Assembly: GCA_004297775.1 (NCBI GenBank)
Contig: SCUE01000028.1
Span: forward strand, 1-64,000
Origin: Chloroflexota bacterium
GTDB taxonomy: Bacteria; Chloroflexota; UBA6077; FW602-bin22
DNA: 64,000 nt
Direction: 5' to 3'
Part shown: positions 63,245 to 64,000 of the stretch, piece after piece
How the letters are laid out: every line of letters begins with the position of its first letter
How positions within the stretch are numbered: the stretch's first letter is position 1
Translations under genes and position numbers: made by a program
The notes under the pieces: model-generated
The model's database searches: none
Told to the model about the DNA's origin: nothing
Seen by the model: only the letters and a program-made list of their open reading frames with translations

Positions 63245-64000
63245 TCACAGCTCTTCCTTCAGGATCAGGCCGACGTTCGCGAGATACTCGTCGGCCGGAA
63301 AATCCTCGGGGCAATCGATCATCGGCGATGGCCGCCCAATTGGATGTCCGGTCGCCCGACGCGCCCGATCCGCCAGGCGCAGGTCGTTGGCGGCGTCGCC
63401 AACGAGGTAGATCGGTATTGTTCGCGAGACGCGCGTGCCGACGTACGTATCCTCGACCTCGCGTAGCGCGGCCACGAGGGCGTCGATCGTCAACTCTCGG
63501 GCCTCGTCCAGCGTCGCGTCGGAACCGAATGGGCGACGGGAAACCAGCAGCGGAAGATCGTCCACGATGATCGCGATGTCGGCGGCCAACTGACCGACGC
63601 TCACGATCACCGCATCCGGCGCCCCGATGCCGCGCGCAATTGCCAGCGGAATCGTATCGAAACTTCGCGGGCGTACTCCGGCCGCTCGCATCGTCTCTAC
63701 CGAGGAGCGCATCACGTCGCGCGGGATCGCGACGCAGAACACGGACTCACTGTCCGCGGTTGGGTCAAGCGGCTGCGAGAAGACGTAGTGACGGCTCGGC
63801 GAGATCCCGATCGATCGAAGCGCCTCGCTCACGTGCAGATCCTTGCGTCGGCGGTTCAATCGGCCCGGTACGTCGACGACTCGGACAATCGCCCCCGCGC
63901 CCGAGATCGCGCAATGGAGGCGGCGTGTCGGCACGCCGCGTCGTCGGATTGCGTCGCGAATGAAGCGGCCCAGATTGAACGGCTCGGCGATCGCCGCGCC
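63245..64000 (-). CDS. PilM-like type IV pilus assembly protein, 5' end cut by window
   Basis: 252 codons are visible; the frame is open through base 64000 and the true start lies beyond. The visible part starts FNLGRFIRDAIRRRGVP and continues RLHCAISGAGAIVRVVDVP, the pattern of the actin-like PilM family (a helix before ALPGQ-type and VRELELP-type strands). Later segments SVFCVAIPRDVM...AAGVRPRSFDTIPLAIAR and IIVDDLPLLVSRR fit the second ATPase subdomain. It binds ATP and PilN at the inner face of the membrane. Remaining pilus genes should lie upstream, outside the window. Confidence 0.75.
   Translation of the reverse strand, partial: GAAIAEPFNLGRFIRDAIRRRGVPTRRLHCAISGAGAIVRVVDVPGRLNRRRKDLHVSEALRSIGISPSRHYVFSQPLDPTADSESVFCVAIPRDVMRSSVETMRAAGVRPRSFDTIPLAIARGIGAPDAVIVSVGQLAADIAIIVDDLPLLVSRRPFGSDATLDEARELTIDALVAALREVEDTYVGTRVSRTIPIYLVGDAANDLRLADRARRATGHPIGRPSPMIDCPEDFPADEYLANVGLILKEEL

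Noticed and set aside
1..64000. tRNA genes, CRISPR arrays, insertion sequences, prophage or att sites
   Set aside because: Intergenic regions were read for tRNA T-loop patterns, spaced direct repeats, transposase motifs and terminal inverted repeats. None was found.

Overview
The window is a GC-rich bacterial chromosome segment from a probable member of the Chloroflexota. This assignment is inferred from gene content: a two-subunit glycine decarboxylase, a LysM-NlpC/P60 hydrolase, a PASTA-tailed class A PBP, a decaprenyl-phosphate phosphoribosyltransferase-like UbiA protein, a DnaB-DnaD-DnaI operon and a class of 16S 5' end with ACGCTGGCGGCGTG. A related phylum such as Dormibacterota is not excluded. 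No tRNA, CRISPR array, insertion sequence or prophage was seen. Genes are densely packed, often with 1-8 bp overlaps, and GTG and TTG starts are common.

Layout. 1-373: start of a 16S rRNA (minus) with its promoter. 373-5255: recR; rplI-dnaB-dnaD-dnaI; a biotin ligase preceded by a structured leader that has its own promoter, a 26-codon ORF and an intrinsic terminator. 5327-7081: 7Fe ferredoxin and an MFS transporter. 7056-10568: a likely glycolipid operon (serine-palmitoyltransferase-like enzyme, GT28 glycosyltransferase, NAD-dependent epimerase/reductase). 10565-17779: SDR, Arg/Gly-rich protein, PBP1A, hisA-hisF, cNMP-binding/DUF2225 protein, HD protein. 17766-21117: TIM-barrel isomerase and a small operon of unknown role (mini membrane protein, beta-propeller lipoprotein, PurM/HypE-like protein). 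21139-31946: lepA, and facing it an eight-gene operon gmk-priA-def-sucC-sucD-esterase-secD-secF. 31963-42690: NFACT/RqcH, LysM-NlpC hydrolase, a three-gene two-component cassette, argH, J-domain protein. 42934-56041: one long co-directional run that couples a coiled-coil protein and a membrane protein to mrdA-rodA, then gcvPA-gcvPB, an orphan peptide-binding lipoprotein, GNAT, GT4, trmD and a metallo-beta-lactamase-fold protein. 56043-64000: sortase, GDPD, mutS2, zinc-ribbon membrane protein, sugar ABC ATPase, DPPR-synthase-like UbiA, and a pilM cut by the window edge.

Cross-cutting observations. (1) At least ten genes have a -10-like hexamer only 6-11 nt before the start codon and no Shine-Dalgarno, suggesting frequent leaderless mRNAs. 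(2) Two genes (the SPT-like enzyme and sucC) need a CTG start codon to include conserved N-termini, and both CTGs have a well placed Shine-Dalgarno. (3) The birA leader is the strongest candidate for an undescribed regulatory RNA/peptide. (4) Five convergent gene pairs overlap tail to tail. Functions are assigned from motifs read in the translations; no database search was possible.
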